From NCBI RefSeq assembly GCF_004332295.1, contig NZ_RXLP01000014.1, forward strand, positions 1 to 64,000: a DNA stretch of 64,000 nucleotides, in the 5' to 3' direction. The stretch's first letter is position 1, and each line of letters begins with the position of its first letter. Position numbers and translations under genes: made by a program. Positions 20,724 through 29,514 of this stretch are shown one piece after another. The DNA is from Alloscardovia theropitheci. GTDB lineage: Bacteria > Actinomycetota > Actinomycetes > Actinomycetales > Bifidobacteriaceae. The notes below the pieces were generated by a model. That model did no database searches. It saw only the letters and a list, made by a program, of their open reading frames with translations, and was not told where the DNA came from.

Positions 20724-23033
20724 ATGGCTACTCATAAAAACAACGCAGGATCGACATCTGCTCGTAGTGCTCGTTCTTCTCGTACGAGCACCTCGCATGC
20801 ACGGAGCGCGCAAGGAAATTCAACACATGGCACCAGCGGCTCTCGACGTCCTCGCAACTCTCGTGGTCCACGACGTTCACATAGTTCTATGAAAAAACGC
20901 CCAATTATTAAATACATACTTTTGAGCATTCTTGGTCTTTTCGTTATCGGCGTGGCTGGTTTAGGTATCGCATACGCCACAACTGAAATACCTTCTCCGG
21001 AATCCGTTGCTCTAAGCCAGAAGACAACGGTGTATTATAACGATGGAACCACTGCTATCGGTTCATTCCAAGAAGAAAATCGAGAAATTATCGGATGTAG
21101 CGCACTGCCAGATTATGTGGGCAATGCAGTAGTAGCTTCGGAAAATCGCTCATTCTGGTCTGATAGTGGCATTGATTTACGCGGAATAGCACGCGCACTG
21201 TTCACAAATATCACCACTGGAACCCGTCAGGGGGGTTCAACTATTACACAGCAATATGCAGAACGCTATTATCTAGGCGAAACAAAGAGCTATATCGGAA
21301 AGTTACGCGAAGCATTACTCGCACTCAAAATTGCACAAACTCAGGATAAATCAACAGTTCTCTGCAATTATATGAACACAATTTATTTTGGTCGTGGAGC
21401 ATACGGAATTCAAGCGGCTGCGAAGGCATATTTTAATAAGGATGCCAAAGATTTGACACCATCAGAAGCTGCCTTGATTGCTGGAATTATCCCAGCACCA
21501 TCGATTTGGGATCCAGCAGTAGACAACGTTGCCGCAACGAAACGATTTAACCGCGTGATCAAGATTATGAAGGAGGACGGCTATCTCACTTCCGAGCAAG
21601 CCGCAAGCGCTCAATTACCTCAGACAATTGAGCAAGCATCCACTGACCAATACGCTGGGGATAAAGGCTATCTCCTGTCTATGGTTAAGAGCGAGTTACT
21701 TAACACTGATCAATTTACTGAAGATCAATTGATGACCGGTGGATACTCCATTATCACGTCCATTGATAAAGACAAGCAAGCTTATATGCAGCAGGTCGGT
21801 GCTGGCGATGGATCTACCCCTGAAACTGTAGAAACAGGTGGTATGAGCGCTGACGTTGATACCGGCGAAATAATTGCGGTCTATGGCGGTAAGGATTACA
21901 ACACAAAGCAGCTTAATAATGCGACCCAAGCGATTTATCAGGCTGGATCTACAATGAAGACTTTCACCTTAATTGGCGCTATCCAGCAAGATGTAAGTTT
22001 GAATACATTATTTAATGGTAATTCTCCTCGCACATACCAAGGCTTAGGAAAATCTGTATCGAATTATGGCAATATAAGCTACGGAAATATTACGCTTACA
22101 CGCGCCCTGGCTCGATCCGTGAACACAGTTTTCGTTGATTTGAATCAGAAAGTTACTCCGGAGAAAACAGCGCAAATTGCAAAATCTGCAGGTATTTCTT
22201 CTTCGATTCAAACCGATTCTCTCTACAATACCTTGGGAATTGACGCTATTCATGTCAGCGAAATCGTCCAAGCATATCAAACAATCGCGCATGATGGAGT
22301 AAGAAATGATTTGCACATTGTCCGCGAAGTACGCTCTGATCAGGGAACTAATACCGTGTATACTGCCAATACTCAAGGCACCCAGGTATTCAGTTCTAAC
22401 GTCACAGCTAATGCTCAAACCGCATTACGAGCAGTAATTACTGAGGGATACGGTACACCAGCTCTTGCTGTTGGTAAAACTGTGGCTGGAAAATCTGGTA
22501 CAGCAAATGATAACTCTGCTGTAAGTTTCGCGGGCTTCAGCCGACACGTCGTTACCGCTTTTGCTACGTGGAATCCAAGTGATGATGGAAAGACTAACGA
22601 GCCGGTACCGACTTTTGGTGGATATACGGATGGAATGGGCTATCCTACTCATCTCTTCACGCTGTATATGAAGCAGGCACTTGCCGGAGTGCAAGATGAG
22701 GCTTTCCCTACGCCAAAGAGCACTGGTATTGTTGGTGGACCTGATGGATCATGGGGTTTGGGTGGACAGCGCACCCAGACTCAAAATGATGAGGAGGAAG
22801 AGTCTTCTGACGATGATTCCGCTTCTGAATCAAACCGTCGTAATCAGAATCAGGAGCAGCAAAATCAGCAGCAGCAAAATTCCACCGACTCGAATTCCTC
22901 AGGTAATTCAGATTCCTCAAGCTCTTCAGGATCATCATCTGAATCGGGAAATTCGGGACAGAATTCACAGGCGAATAACGAGAACAGTTCGTCTCAACCG
23001 CAATCTGGAGAGCAGACGACAGGTGGGAACTAG
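20724..23033 (+). CDS. Class A penicillin-binding protein (transglycosylase/transpeptidase)
   Basis: The 769-residue protein builds and crosslinks peptidoglycan outside the membrane. A basic Ser/Arg-rich cytosolic tail of about 55 residues precedes one transmembrane helix (YILLSILGLFVIGVAGLGIA). The GT51 glycosyltransferase domain has catalytic Glu140 (SENRSFW) and GGSTITQQ. The transpeptidase domain has Ser409-x-x-Lys412 (GSTMK), Ser465-Val-Asn467 and Lys590-Ser-Gly-Thr593. The C-terminus is a Ser/Asn/Gln/Glu low-complexity tail of about 110 residues, probably disordered. No Shine-Dalgarno sequence precedes the ATG (ATATATGG), so translation may be leaderless or the start may be misplaced; no better start is visible. 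Confidence 0.93.
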   Translation: MATHKNNAGSTSARSARSSRTSTSHARSAQGNSTHGTSGSRRPRNSRGPRRSHSSMKKRPIIKYILLSILGLFVIGVAGLGIAYATTEIPSPESVALSQKTTVYYNDGTTAIGSFQEENREIIGCSALPDYVGNAVVASENRSFWSDSGIDLRGIARALFTNITTGTRQGGSTITQQYAERYYLGETKSYIGKLREALLALKIAQTQDKSTVLCNYMNTIYFGRGAYGIQAAAKAYFNKDAKDLTPSEAALIAGIIPAPSIWDPAVDNVAATKRFNRVIKIMKEDGYLTSEQAASAQLPQTIEQASTDQYAGDKGYLLSMVKSELLNTDQFTEDQLMTGGYSIITSIDKDKQAYMQQVGAGDGSTPETVETGGMSADVDTGEIIAVYGGKDYNTKQLNNATQAIYQAGSTMKTFTLIGAIQQDVSLNTLFNGNSPRTYQGLGKSVSNYGNISYGNITLTRALARSVNTVFVDLNQKVTPEKTAQIAKSAGISSSIQTDSLYNTLGIDAIHVSEIVQAYQTIAHDGVRNDLHIVREVRSDQGTNTVYTANTQGTQVFSSNVTANAQTALRAVITEGYGTPALAVGKTVAGKSGTANDNSAVSFAGFSRHVVTAFATWNPSDDGKTNEPVPTFGGYTDGMGYPTHLFTLYMKQALAGVQDEAFPTPKSTGIVGGPDGSWGLGGQRTQTQNDEEEESSDDDSASESNRRNQNQEQQNQQQQNSTDSNSSGNSDSSSSSGSSSESGNSGQNSQANNENSSSQPQSGEQTTGGN

Positions 23034-23075
23034 CGTGTGAGAGTTGTGTACTATTCCATTCATAGGATGTGACAA

Positions 23076-23122
23076 CAATGGTTCGGGGCCCTGAGATTTA
23101 TTCTCAGGGCCCCGAACCATTG
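23076..23122. terminator. Strong bidirectional hairpin between PBP and leuA
   Basis: A perfect 20-bp stem, 23076-23095 with 23103-23122, GC-rich core GGGGCCCTGAG, 7-nt loop, followed by CTTTTAC on the plus strand. It lies between convergent genes and can end transcripts from both sides. Confidence 0.85.
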
Positions 23123-23186
23123 GCTTTTACGCGAATCCCGCTAATTTACAGAAGTTAGCAAATCTTTAGCGAAGCTTAAGCTACAC

Positions 23187-25079
23187 CTAGCGCTGTGTGC
23201 GGTTGACAGCAGAGAGAATTGCTTTCAGTGAGCTTGTCGTAATTGACGAATCAATACCGACACCCCAGATGATTTGTTCTTCTGGTTCGTCGCCTATCTG
23301 GCATTCCACATACGATGCAGCAACTGCATCTCCACCAGAGCTCAACGCGTGCTCAGCATAATCCAGCACGGAAACGTTAAGACCAAGAATCGAAATCGCA
23401 TTAACAAACGCAGCGATTGGACCGTTGCCCACACCAGAAAGTTCACGAACTCGTGGTTCTTGATTATCATCAGGCATACCATTATCTTGAATCTTCACCT
23501 TAATAATGGTGTCATTACTCGATTCATCAGACATGATATTCGCAGCCATCAGACGGTAACGCCCCCACTTCTCAAGTGTTGCATCATGAGAATCCGCAAG
23601 AGCTGGATGCTTACCACTTTCCTCTACAGGCAGATATTCATCCTTAAACAAGCGCCAGATATCCTCATCCTTAACTTCACGCTTGGTTTCATCAGCATAA
23701 CGCTGAACCACTTTATCAAATTCAACTTGGAGACGCTTTGGCAAATCAAGATGATGATTAACCTTAAGCAGATATGCCATTCCGCCCTTACCAGATTGGG
23801 AATTGACACGAATAACAGCCTCATATGTGCCACCCACATCTTTAGGATCAATCGGCAAGTATGGCACTTGCCACAGGAATGAATCCAAATCTGCATTTTG
23901 TGAAGCTGCTGCGAGCTCACGCGCCTCAATCCCCTTCTTAATCGCATCTTGATGCGAGCCAGAGAATGCAGTAAAAACAAAGTTTCCAATGTATGGATGT
24001 CGTTCAGATAGCTGAACCTGATTGCAGTATTCCACCACTTTTCGCACTTCGTGTAAACGTGAGAAATCAATTTGCGGATCAATTCCTTGAACAAGTAAGT
24101 TCAGGCCTACAGTGCATAAATCAACATTTCCTGTGCGTTCACCGTTTCCAAATAAGCATCCCTCTACACGATCTGCTCCTGCAAGAAGCGCAAGCTCGGT
24201 AGCAGCGATAGCCATACCCTCATCGTTATGAGGATGCAGCGATAGCACGATTGAATCGCGATTCTTCAGATTGCGATCTAAGAATTCAATCTGATCTGCG
24301 AAAACATTCGGTGTAGTCATTTCCACCGTTGCAGGAATATTGATAATCATAGGATGCTCAGGCGTTGGCTTGATAATATCAACAACTGCATCGCATACTT
24401 CTAATGCGAATTCAGGCTCGGTACCTGTGAAAGATTCAGGAGAATACTCATACGAGATATCAATGCCGTGAGCATCTTCTTCCAATTCTTTACACAGTTT
24501 TGCAGCATCAACCGCAAGCTGTTTAATTCCTTCTTTTTCTTTACGGAAAACTACTTCACGCTGAAGTACAGAAGTCGAATTATAGAAATGGACAATCGCT
24601 CGCTTGCAACCACGAAGAGCTTCATATGTTTTATGAATCAAATGCTCGCGCGCTTGAGTTAGAACCGCAATAGTGACATCATCTGGAATAAGTTCACGCT
24701 CAATCAGCATACGAATAAAGTCATAATCTGTTTCTGATGCTGAAGGAAAACCAACTTCGATTTCCTTATACCCCATGGATACTAAGAGATTCCAGAAACG
24801 CAATTTTCGCTCGGAGTCCATTGGATTAACTAAGGACTGGTTACCGTCACGCAAATCGACTGAACACCAGCGAGGTGCACGCTGGAGTTTTTTATCTGGC
24901 CACGTGCGTTCAGGATATTCAAAAGGAACCTGCTTATCATAAGCAATGTACTTCGTATAGGGCATCTTGCTTGGCGCCTGTGGGCATCCAACATATCGCT
25001 GTCGTGGCAATCGTGGATCATTATTCCCACCATTTGAAGCTGCTGCTAGTGGTGCTAAATCAAACACAGAATTAGTCAT
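23187..25079 (-). CDS. leuA: 2-isopropylmalate synthase
   Basis: The 630-residue enzyme condenses 2-oxoisovalerate with acetyl-CoA, the first committed step of leucine synthesis. The catalytic TIM barrel shows RWCSVDLRDGNQSL (substrate and metal binding), LSLHPHNDEG (the metal-binding HxH) and GNGERTGNVDL. The C-terminal regulatory domain of about 140 residues ends with QIGDEPEEQIIWGVGID and is the site of leucine feedback in homologues. It is the long actinobacterial form. AAGG precedes the ATG by about eight bases. Confidence 0.96.
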   Translation of the reverse strand: MTNSVFDLAPLAAASNGGNNDPRLPRQRYVGCPQAPSKMPYTKYIAYDKQVPFEYPERTWPDKKLQRAPRWCSVDLRDGNQSLVNPMDSERKLRFWNLLVSMGYKEIEVGFPSASETDYDFIRMLIERELIPDDVTIAVLTQAREHLIHKTYEALRGCKRAIVHFYNSTSVLQREVVFRKEKEGIKQLAVDAAKLCKELEEDAHGIDISYEYSPESFTGTEPEFALEVCDAVVDIIKPTPEHPMIINIPATVEMTTPNVFADQIEFLDRNLKNRDSIVLSLHPHNDEGMAIAATELALLAGADRVEGCLFGNGERTGNVDLCTVGLNLLVQGIDPQIDFSRLHEVRKVVEYCNQVQLSERHPYIGNFVFTAFSGSHQDAIKKGIEARELAAASQNADLDSFLWQVPYLPIDPKDVGGTYEAVIRVNSQSGKGGMAYLLKVNHHLDLPKRLQVEFDKVVQRYADETKREVKDEDIWRLFKDEYLPVEESGKHPALADSHDATLEKWGRYRLMAANIMSDESSNDTIIKVKIQDNGMPDDNQEPRVRELSGVGNGPIAAFVNAISILGLNVSVLDYAEHALSSGGDAVAASYVECQIGDEPEEQIIWGVGIDSSITTSSLKAILSAVNRTQR

Positions 25080-25315
25080 TGCTCTTACCTTACGTTGTGA
25101 TGGAAATTAATGTGTATATTCTTATCCTACGAAAATTTTACGTTTTATGCTCATATCGTCCCGAAATAAGGACTATTTAGACTAATTAAATAGTTTTGGA
25201 GAAATTATATGCATTGCGACATATGGTGTTGCAATCATCGCAGTGCAAAAATCTGCAAGAACAGCTTATAAACGTATATGGCGTATGTACCATACACTTA
25301 AAGTGCATACGTAGC

Positions 25316-25361
25316 GTGTATACGCGCAGTCTTATAGAAATTTATAAGACGTATACTACAC
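25316..25361. repeat. Interrupted palindrome next to the DUF5701-like gene stop
   Basis: GTGT-ATAC-(5 nt)-GTCTTATA pairs with TATAAGAC-GTAT-(3 nt)-ACAC around a 6-nt loop. It lies only eight bases beyond the stop codon of the minus-strand gene at 25369 and may act as its terminator, although no T tract follows. Further short palindromes (TATGG..CCATA, CACTT-A-AAGTG, CGTATG..CATACG) occupy 25277-25313. Confidence 0.5.
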
Positions 25362-25368
25362 AATGAAC

Positions 25369-26028
25369 TTATAAAACCGGAACCGACAAGGACAGCGGAC
25401 TGCCTAACCGACTCTCACAAAATGCATTTCCAAGCCATGTATGTCGCGAATTTGGCCACACAGCCCCCAGACGAGGAGAATTCTGGCTGACCCATACACT
25501 CGGTACTCTTCCGTCAGTGCTTCGAGAACCAGGTAAATTAAAGCCGTTCTTATCGGTAAGCCAATGCGGATGCTGGGTAGCGATAGAAATTCCTTCTTCT
25601 AAGGTCAAAGGCAGTTTATTGTCTGAATCAATAAGCTTACGCGCCACATCCGGCTCACGGTTAGTGTACTTTGTCCCCGTATGCGGGTCAATAACTATAT
25701 AGAATGGCCCCTCAGGAGGCTCACAACCATCTTGAGGAATGAAACTTGCAATGTCGCGAGGAGACATTGTAGTAAATCCAGCATTACGACCTATTGCAGT
25801 TCGCGCAATAAGGGATTCCGGGGAAACCAATTCGCGCGTAGGAACTAAAAGAATGTTCGTACCTAAATCGTCAAACTCTTCAGTATTGAGCTCGTTTATC
25901 AGCGGACGTGCTAATGCACGAAATTCCTCATCGCTCAAATCGGCGACATTGGCATAACCCAAAGCTACAAGGCGATTAAGTTGTTTAATCGCCTCATGAG
26001 CTACAGCATTGAACATTTTCACTGTCAT
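25369..26028 (-). CDS. Conserved hypothetical protein, DUF5701-like
   Basis: This 219-residue cytoplasmic protein begins with a helical segment (KMFNAVAHEAIKQLNRLVALG) and contains YIVIDPHTGTKY near residue 115 and a C-terminal PSVWVSQNSPRLGAVWPNSR stretch followed by HTWLGNA. The pattern recalls actinobacterial proteins grouped as DUF5701, whose function is unknown; I make this assignment from memory of the C-terminal pattern. It is 10 bases downstream of asd and probably in the same transcript as the aspartokinase genes, but nothing in it suggests an amino-acid enzyme. Confidence 0.6.
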   Translation of the reverse strand: MTVKMFNAVAHEAIKQLNRLVALGYANVADLSDEEFRALARPLINELNTEEFDDLGTNILLVPTRELVSPESLIARTAIGRNAGFTTMSPRDIASFIPQDGCEPPEGPFYIVIDPHTGTKYTNREPDVARKLIDSDNKLPLTLEEGISIATQHPHWLTDKNGFNLPGSRSTDGRVPSVWVSQNSPRLGAVWPNSRHTWLGNAFCESRLGSPLSLSVPVL

Positions 26029-26038
26029 AGTACAAATT

Positions 26039-27109
26039 TTACAGACGATCAGCGAAATGCTTAGAGACCATTACTTCAGCTATCTCAATAGCATTTAAAG
26101 CTGCACCCTTACGAAGATTGTCATTGGCTATAAAGAAGCTCAGCCCCTTCTTGCCTTCTACAGACTGATCTTGACGGATACGGCCTACAAAACTTGGGTC
26201 TCTGCCAGCAGCTTCCATTGGAGTAGGAACATCCATAAGCTCGACTCCAGGGGCATCTTTGAGAACTTCACGAGCCATGTCAGGTGTAACATCCTTTTCG
26301 AATTCTGCTTGGATGCTCATACCATGCGATGTAAATACTCCTACACGTACACAGGTGCATGCTGCGCGAAGTCCTGGGATATGCAAAATCTTACGACTTT
26401 CATTACGCCATTTCTGCTCTTCATCCGTTTCTTCGCTACCATCATCAACAATCGAACCAATGAACGGAACCGCATTGAAAGCAATAGTCTTTACAATCTT
26501 AGTTGGCGCAGGAAAATCGATTGCGCTTCCATCAAAGACAAGCTTATCTGCACCCTGATCTAAAGCAGTTTGGGCTTCATTCATAAGCTGTAATACGCCA
26601 TCTCGCCCGGCTCCAGCAACGGCTTGATATGATGATGCAACAAGACGAGTTAAACCAAAGTTCTCATGCAAAGCTTTCACAGCTGGCATCGCAGCCATAG
26701 TAGTGCAATTAGGATTTGCGATGATGTGGCTTGGGACATCGTCAAGATCTTCAGGATTAACCTCTGCTACGACGAGAGGAACATCATCATGCATACGCCA
26801 TTGTGACGAGTTATCAATAACGTAAGCACCTGCCTTTGCAAACTGCGGAGCCCACGTCTTAGACGTGCCACCGCCAGCAGAGAAAATAGCAATATCAATT
26901 CCGGATAAATCAGCAGTCGCAACATCTTCAACCACGACATCATGACCTTCGTAATTAATTACCTGGCCAGCAGAACGTGCCGATGCCATAAAGCGCAAGT
27001 CTTTAACTGGGAAATTACGCTCCGCCAAAATAGAGCGCATAACCATCCCCACTTGACCTGTAGCACCGAGAACAGCGAGATTTACACCCTTATCATTGAT
27101 ACGAGTCAT
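26039..27109 (-). CDS. asd: Aspartate-semialdehyde dehydrogenase
   Basis: The 356-residue enzyme reduces aspartyl phosphate to the semialdehyde, the branch compound for lysine/diaminopimelate, threonine and methionine. The NADP motif GATGQVGMVM is at residues 15-24, the catalytic cysteine lies in IIANPNCTTMA and SSYQAVAGAGRDG follows. The ATG overlaps the stop of the upstream ACT-domain gene by one base, so the pathway genes are translationally coupled. Confidence 0.96.
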   Translation of the reverse strand: MTRINDKGVNLAVLGATGQVGMVMRSILAERNFPVKDLRFMASARSAGQVINYEGHDVVVEDVATADLSGIDIAIFSAGGGTSKTWAPQFAKAGAYVIDNSSQWRMHDDVPLVVAEVNPEDLDDVPSHIIANPNCTTMAAMPAVKALHENFGLTRLVASSYQAVAGAGRDGVLQLMNEAQTALDQGADKLVFDGSAIDFPAPTKIVKTIAFNAVPFIGSIVDDGSEETDEEQKWRNESRKILHIPGLRAACTCVRVGVFTSHGMSIQAEFEKDVTPDMAREVLKDAPGVELMDVPTPMEAAGRDPSFVGRIRQDQSVEGKKGLSFFIANDNLRKGAALNAIEIAEVMVSKHFADRL

Positions 27110-27681
27110 TAGCGACCAGTCCCCCCATATACGACAGCTTCAATAGTATCTGCATCCAAACCGAATGCCGTATGCACACTGCGAACAGCAGTATTCAAAT
27201 TTTCCAACGGAACGACAGCAGAAATACGAATTTCAGATGTAGAAATCATTAATACATTAATTGATTCATCAGAAAGAGCCTGGAAGAATCGTGCAGTAAT
27301 GCCAGAATGAGTTTTCATACCGACACCTACAAGCGAAATCTTACCAATTTGAGTATTCACGTCAGCTGTCTTATAGCTCAGCTCCTCTTTATGAGACTCA
27401 ATATACTGTTGAACCTTACGCAACTGAGATTCTGGGAAGGTAATGGAAATATCTGCAAACCTATGCTCGGAATCAGTAGCTGCCAAAGCTTGAACAATCA
27501 TGTCGATATTGATTCCAGCTTCTGCAAATCCTGTAAATACCGCGGTTACGCGACCAGGCATATCAGGAATTCCACGCAATGTAACCATTGCTTCGCTGCT
27601 ATCATGAGCAACTCCTGAAATAATAGGAGCCTCAGGTCCAGTCATATCTGGGAAAATATCACCAATCGATGTATCTGCCAT
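27109..27681 (-). CDS. Aspartokinase regulatory (ACT-domain) subunit, separate gene
   Basis: The 190-residue protein corresponds to the C-terminal tandem ACT domains of aspartokinase: LRGIPDMPGRVTAVFTGFAEAGINIDMI and VGVGMKTHSGITARFFQALSDESINVLMI are the two ACT cores, and the end (VRSVHTAFGLD) matches LysC C-termini. It should bind the feedback effector and partner the catalytic subunit at 27695-28459. In many bacteria this piece is made from an internal start inside lysC; here it is its own gene with a strong AAGGAG six bases before the ATG, 13 bases after the preceding stop. Confidence 0.9.
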   Translation of the reverse strand: MADTSIGDIFPDMTGPEAPIISGVAHDSSEAMVTLRGIPDMPGRVTAVFTGFAEAGINIDMIVQALAATDSEHRFADISITFPESQLRKVQQYIESHKEELSYKTADVNTQIGKISLVGVGMKTHSGITARFFQALSDESINVLMISTSEIRISAVVPLENLNTAVRSVHTAFGLDADTIEAVVYGGTGR

Positions 27682-27694
27682 GAAATCTCCTTAA

Positions 27695-28459
27695 TTAATC
27701 TTGATTAGGAATAAGTACAGGATTGATATCTGAGCCGACGACTATCGTTCCCTTTCGCTTCGAGAACGAGCTTCGGACATGAATAGGCATATTAAAACGT
27801 CGAGCATACTCTACGCAACGCAATGCCAAGACTTTTGAACCGCTTGCAGCCATTTCCAAAATAGCATCATAGGTTATGGAATCAATACGCTGAGCAGTTG
27901 GGACGATACGTGGGTCTGCAGTAAAGACGCCGTCAACGTCGGTATAAATTTCGCATACGTCTGCTCCTAGAGCCACGGCAAGAGCTACAGCTGAAGTATC
28001 CGAGCCTCCGCGCCCCAGAGTTGTCGCGTCTCCCAGTGAATTAATGCCTTGGAAACCAGCAACAATAGCAATTTCCCCGTCACTAATAGCTTCTCGTACT
28101 CGTTCAGGTTTAACAGAACGGATATGCGCTGCACCATACTGTGTATCAGTCATAAACCCGGCTTGCGACCCAGTAAAGGAATGTGCTTTCTCACCCTGAG
28201 CATGAATCGCCATAGCAAGCAGAGACATAGAAATACGTTCGCCAGCTGTCATGAGCATATCCATCTCACGAGCTGAAGGATTGGAATCAATACTCAGAGC
28301 TTGGTCAATCAGCTCATCAGTGGTATCTCCCATAGCTGATACCACCACAGCTACATCATTGCCCTTTTTGCGCGTCTCAATAATACGACGAGCCACGCGT
28401 TTAATGGATTCAGTATCTGCAACTGAAGAACCACCATACTTTTGTACTATGAGAGCCAC
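27695..28459 (-). CDS. lysC: Aspartokinase catalytic subunit
   Basis: The 254-residue protein carries only the amino-acid kinase domain: the N-terminal [33 protein letters not shown] and [13 protein letters not shown] motifs. It phosphorylates aspartate as the entry step to the lysine/DAP, threonine and methionine branch. The frame ends at VLIPNQD with a normal stop before the ACT domains, which follow as a separate gene. The split looks functional rather than a frameshift, because the second part has its own ribosome binding site and start. Confidence 0.92.
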   Translation of the reverse strand: MALIVQKYGGSSVADTESIKRVARRIIETRKKGNDVAVVVSAMGDTTDELIDQALSIDSNPSAREMDMLMTAGERISMSLLAMAIHAQGEKAHSFTGSQAGFMTDTQYGAAHIRSVKPERVREAISDGEIAIVAGFQGINSLGDATTLGRGGSDTSAVALAVALGADVCEIYTDVDGVFTADPRIVPTAQRIDSITYDAILEMAASGSKVLALRCVEYARRFNMPIHVRSSFSKRKGTIVVGSDINPVLIPNQD

Positions 28460-28816
28460 ATCAATCCAATCTGCTTGAAATGTTATGCGCTTTTTATCTT
28501 ACGCAAACTCCCTGATTTTGTGTTGTTTCTTAATCAGGGAATGAGACCGATGGGAATAGCTCGGCGTGTCTTGCACACAAGGAGTGACGATTTACTCGTG
28601 AGCTTCTCTTCGCTATCACTTCCTCGCAAGCTCTGCCCTGTCGCTGCTTCCTCGCCGTTATATCCTCGTCGTTATATCCCCGCCATTATTTCCACTGTCA
28701 TCGTTCACTGCCATTCTTACAGCCATATCTCACTAACATCGTTATCACATTCGTTGGCACTTATCCAAAATACACATCCGTAGTATAATTTGGTTATAAA
28801 AAATTTCTGCGTTGCC
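28460..28816. other. Intergenic region upstream of lysC with a hairpin and a short tandem repeat
   Basis: No supported gene. A 9-bp inverted repeat, TCCCTGATT (28509-28517) with AATCAGGGA (28532-28540), lies about 50 bases upstream of the lysC start and could be a leader hairpin or attenuator. A tandem array sits at 28650-28691. I do not recognise a lysine riboswitch. Confidence 0.5.
28650..28691. repeat. 14-bp tandem repeat, three units
   Basis: CCTCGCCGTTATAT (28650-28663), CCTCGTCGTTATAT (28664-28677) and CCCCGCCATTATTT (28678-28691). Imperfect intergenic minisatellite between recR and lysC. Confidence 0.8.
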
Positions 28817-29446
28817 CTATTGTGTTACAGATCGACGGCCAGCTAGTGCTCGGCCGAGAGTAACCTCATCCGCATACTCGAGATCACCACCGACAGGCAA
28901 ACCACTCGCAAGCCGTGTAATTGTAATTCCTACTGGTTCGAGCAAACGGCTTAGATAAGTCGTTGTCGCTTCTCCCTCGATATCAGGATTGAGAGCAAGG
29001 ATAACTTCCGTAATACTGTCCTGCGCATCATCGCTTTCAGCAGCTTGCATTCGTCTAACTAATGCTGCGATATTGAGATCTTGGGGTGAAATATTCGCCA
29101 TAGGATTTATAGCGCCGCCCAGTACATGATAAACACCTCGATACTCGTGGGTTCGCTCGATGCTCATAATATCTTTTGGCTCTTGTACTACACAAATAGT
29201 TGTATGATCGCGTCGAGGATCAGCACAAATCGGGCAAGGACTGTTCTCACACACATTGCCACAAATATCACAAAAACGTACCTTATCTCGCATGTCGACA
29301 ATCGCTTGAGCTAGTTCTTGAGCTTCAGATTCGTCAACTGACAGCAAATGAAAAGCTATACGTTGTGCACCTTTAGGACCAATTCCTGGTAATTTTGCAA
29401 AATCGTCAATAAGATTTTGGATGGCACCATCATAAGTAGTTGGCAA
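28817..29446 (-). CDS. recR: Recombination mediator RecR
   Basis: The 209-residue protein helps load RecA at gaps in the RecFOR pathway. The N-terminal helix-hairpin-helix region (KLPGIGPKGAQRIAFHLL), the Cys4 zinc finger (CDICGNVC ... CPIC) and the TOPRIM domain (CVVQEPKDIMSIE; ALNPDIEGEATTTYL) are all visible. It lies 68 bases downstream of dnaX, the usual dnaX-recR pairing, though no short YbaB-like gene stands between them here. Confidence 0.96.
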   Translation of the reverse strand: MPTTYDGAIQNLIDDFAKLPGIGPKGAQRIAFHLLSVDESEAQELAQAIVDMRDKVRFCDICGNVCENSPCPICADPRRDHTTICVVQEPKDIMSIERTHEYRGVYHVLGGAINPMANISPQDLNIAALVRRMQAAESDDAQDSITEVILALNPDIEGEATTTYLSRLLEPVGITITRLASGLPVGGDLEYADEVTLGRALAGRRSVTQ

Positions 29447-29514
29447 TGTTTACTCCTCATTCATCGCATAGCTCTTGCTTGCTCATCACGGCCACAAATT
29501 GCTAATTGTACAAT

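Noticed and set aside
22681-23040. 119-codon open frame overlapping the PBP C-terminus
   Set aside because: It is a frame shadow of the Ser/Asn/Gln low-complexity tail; it has no ribosome binding site and no family resemblance.
28460-28816. Lysine riboswitch before lysC
   Set aside because: Only one 9-bp hairpin is visible; the multi-helix lysine riboswitch core was not found.
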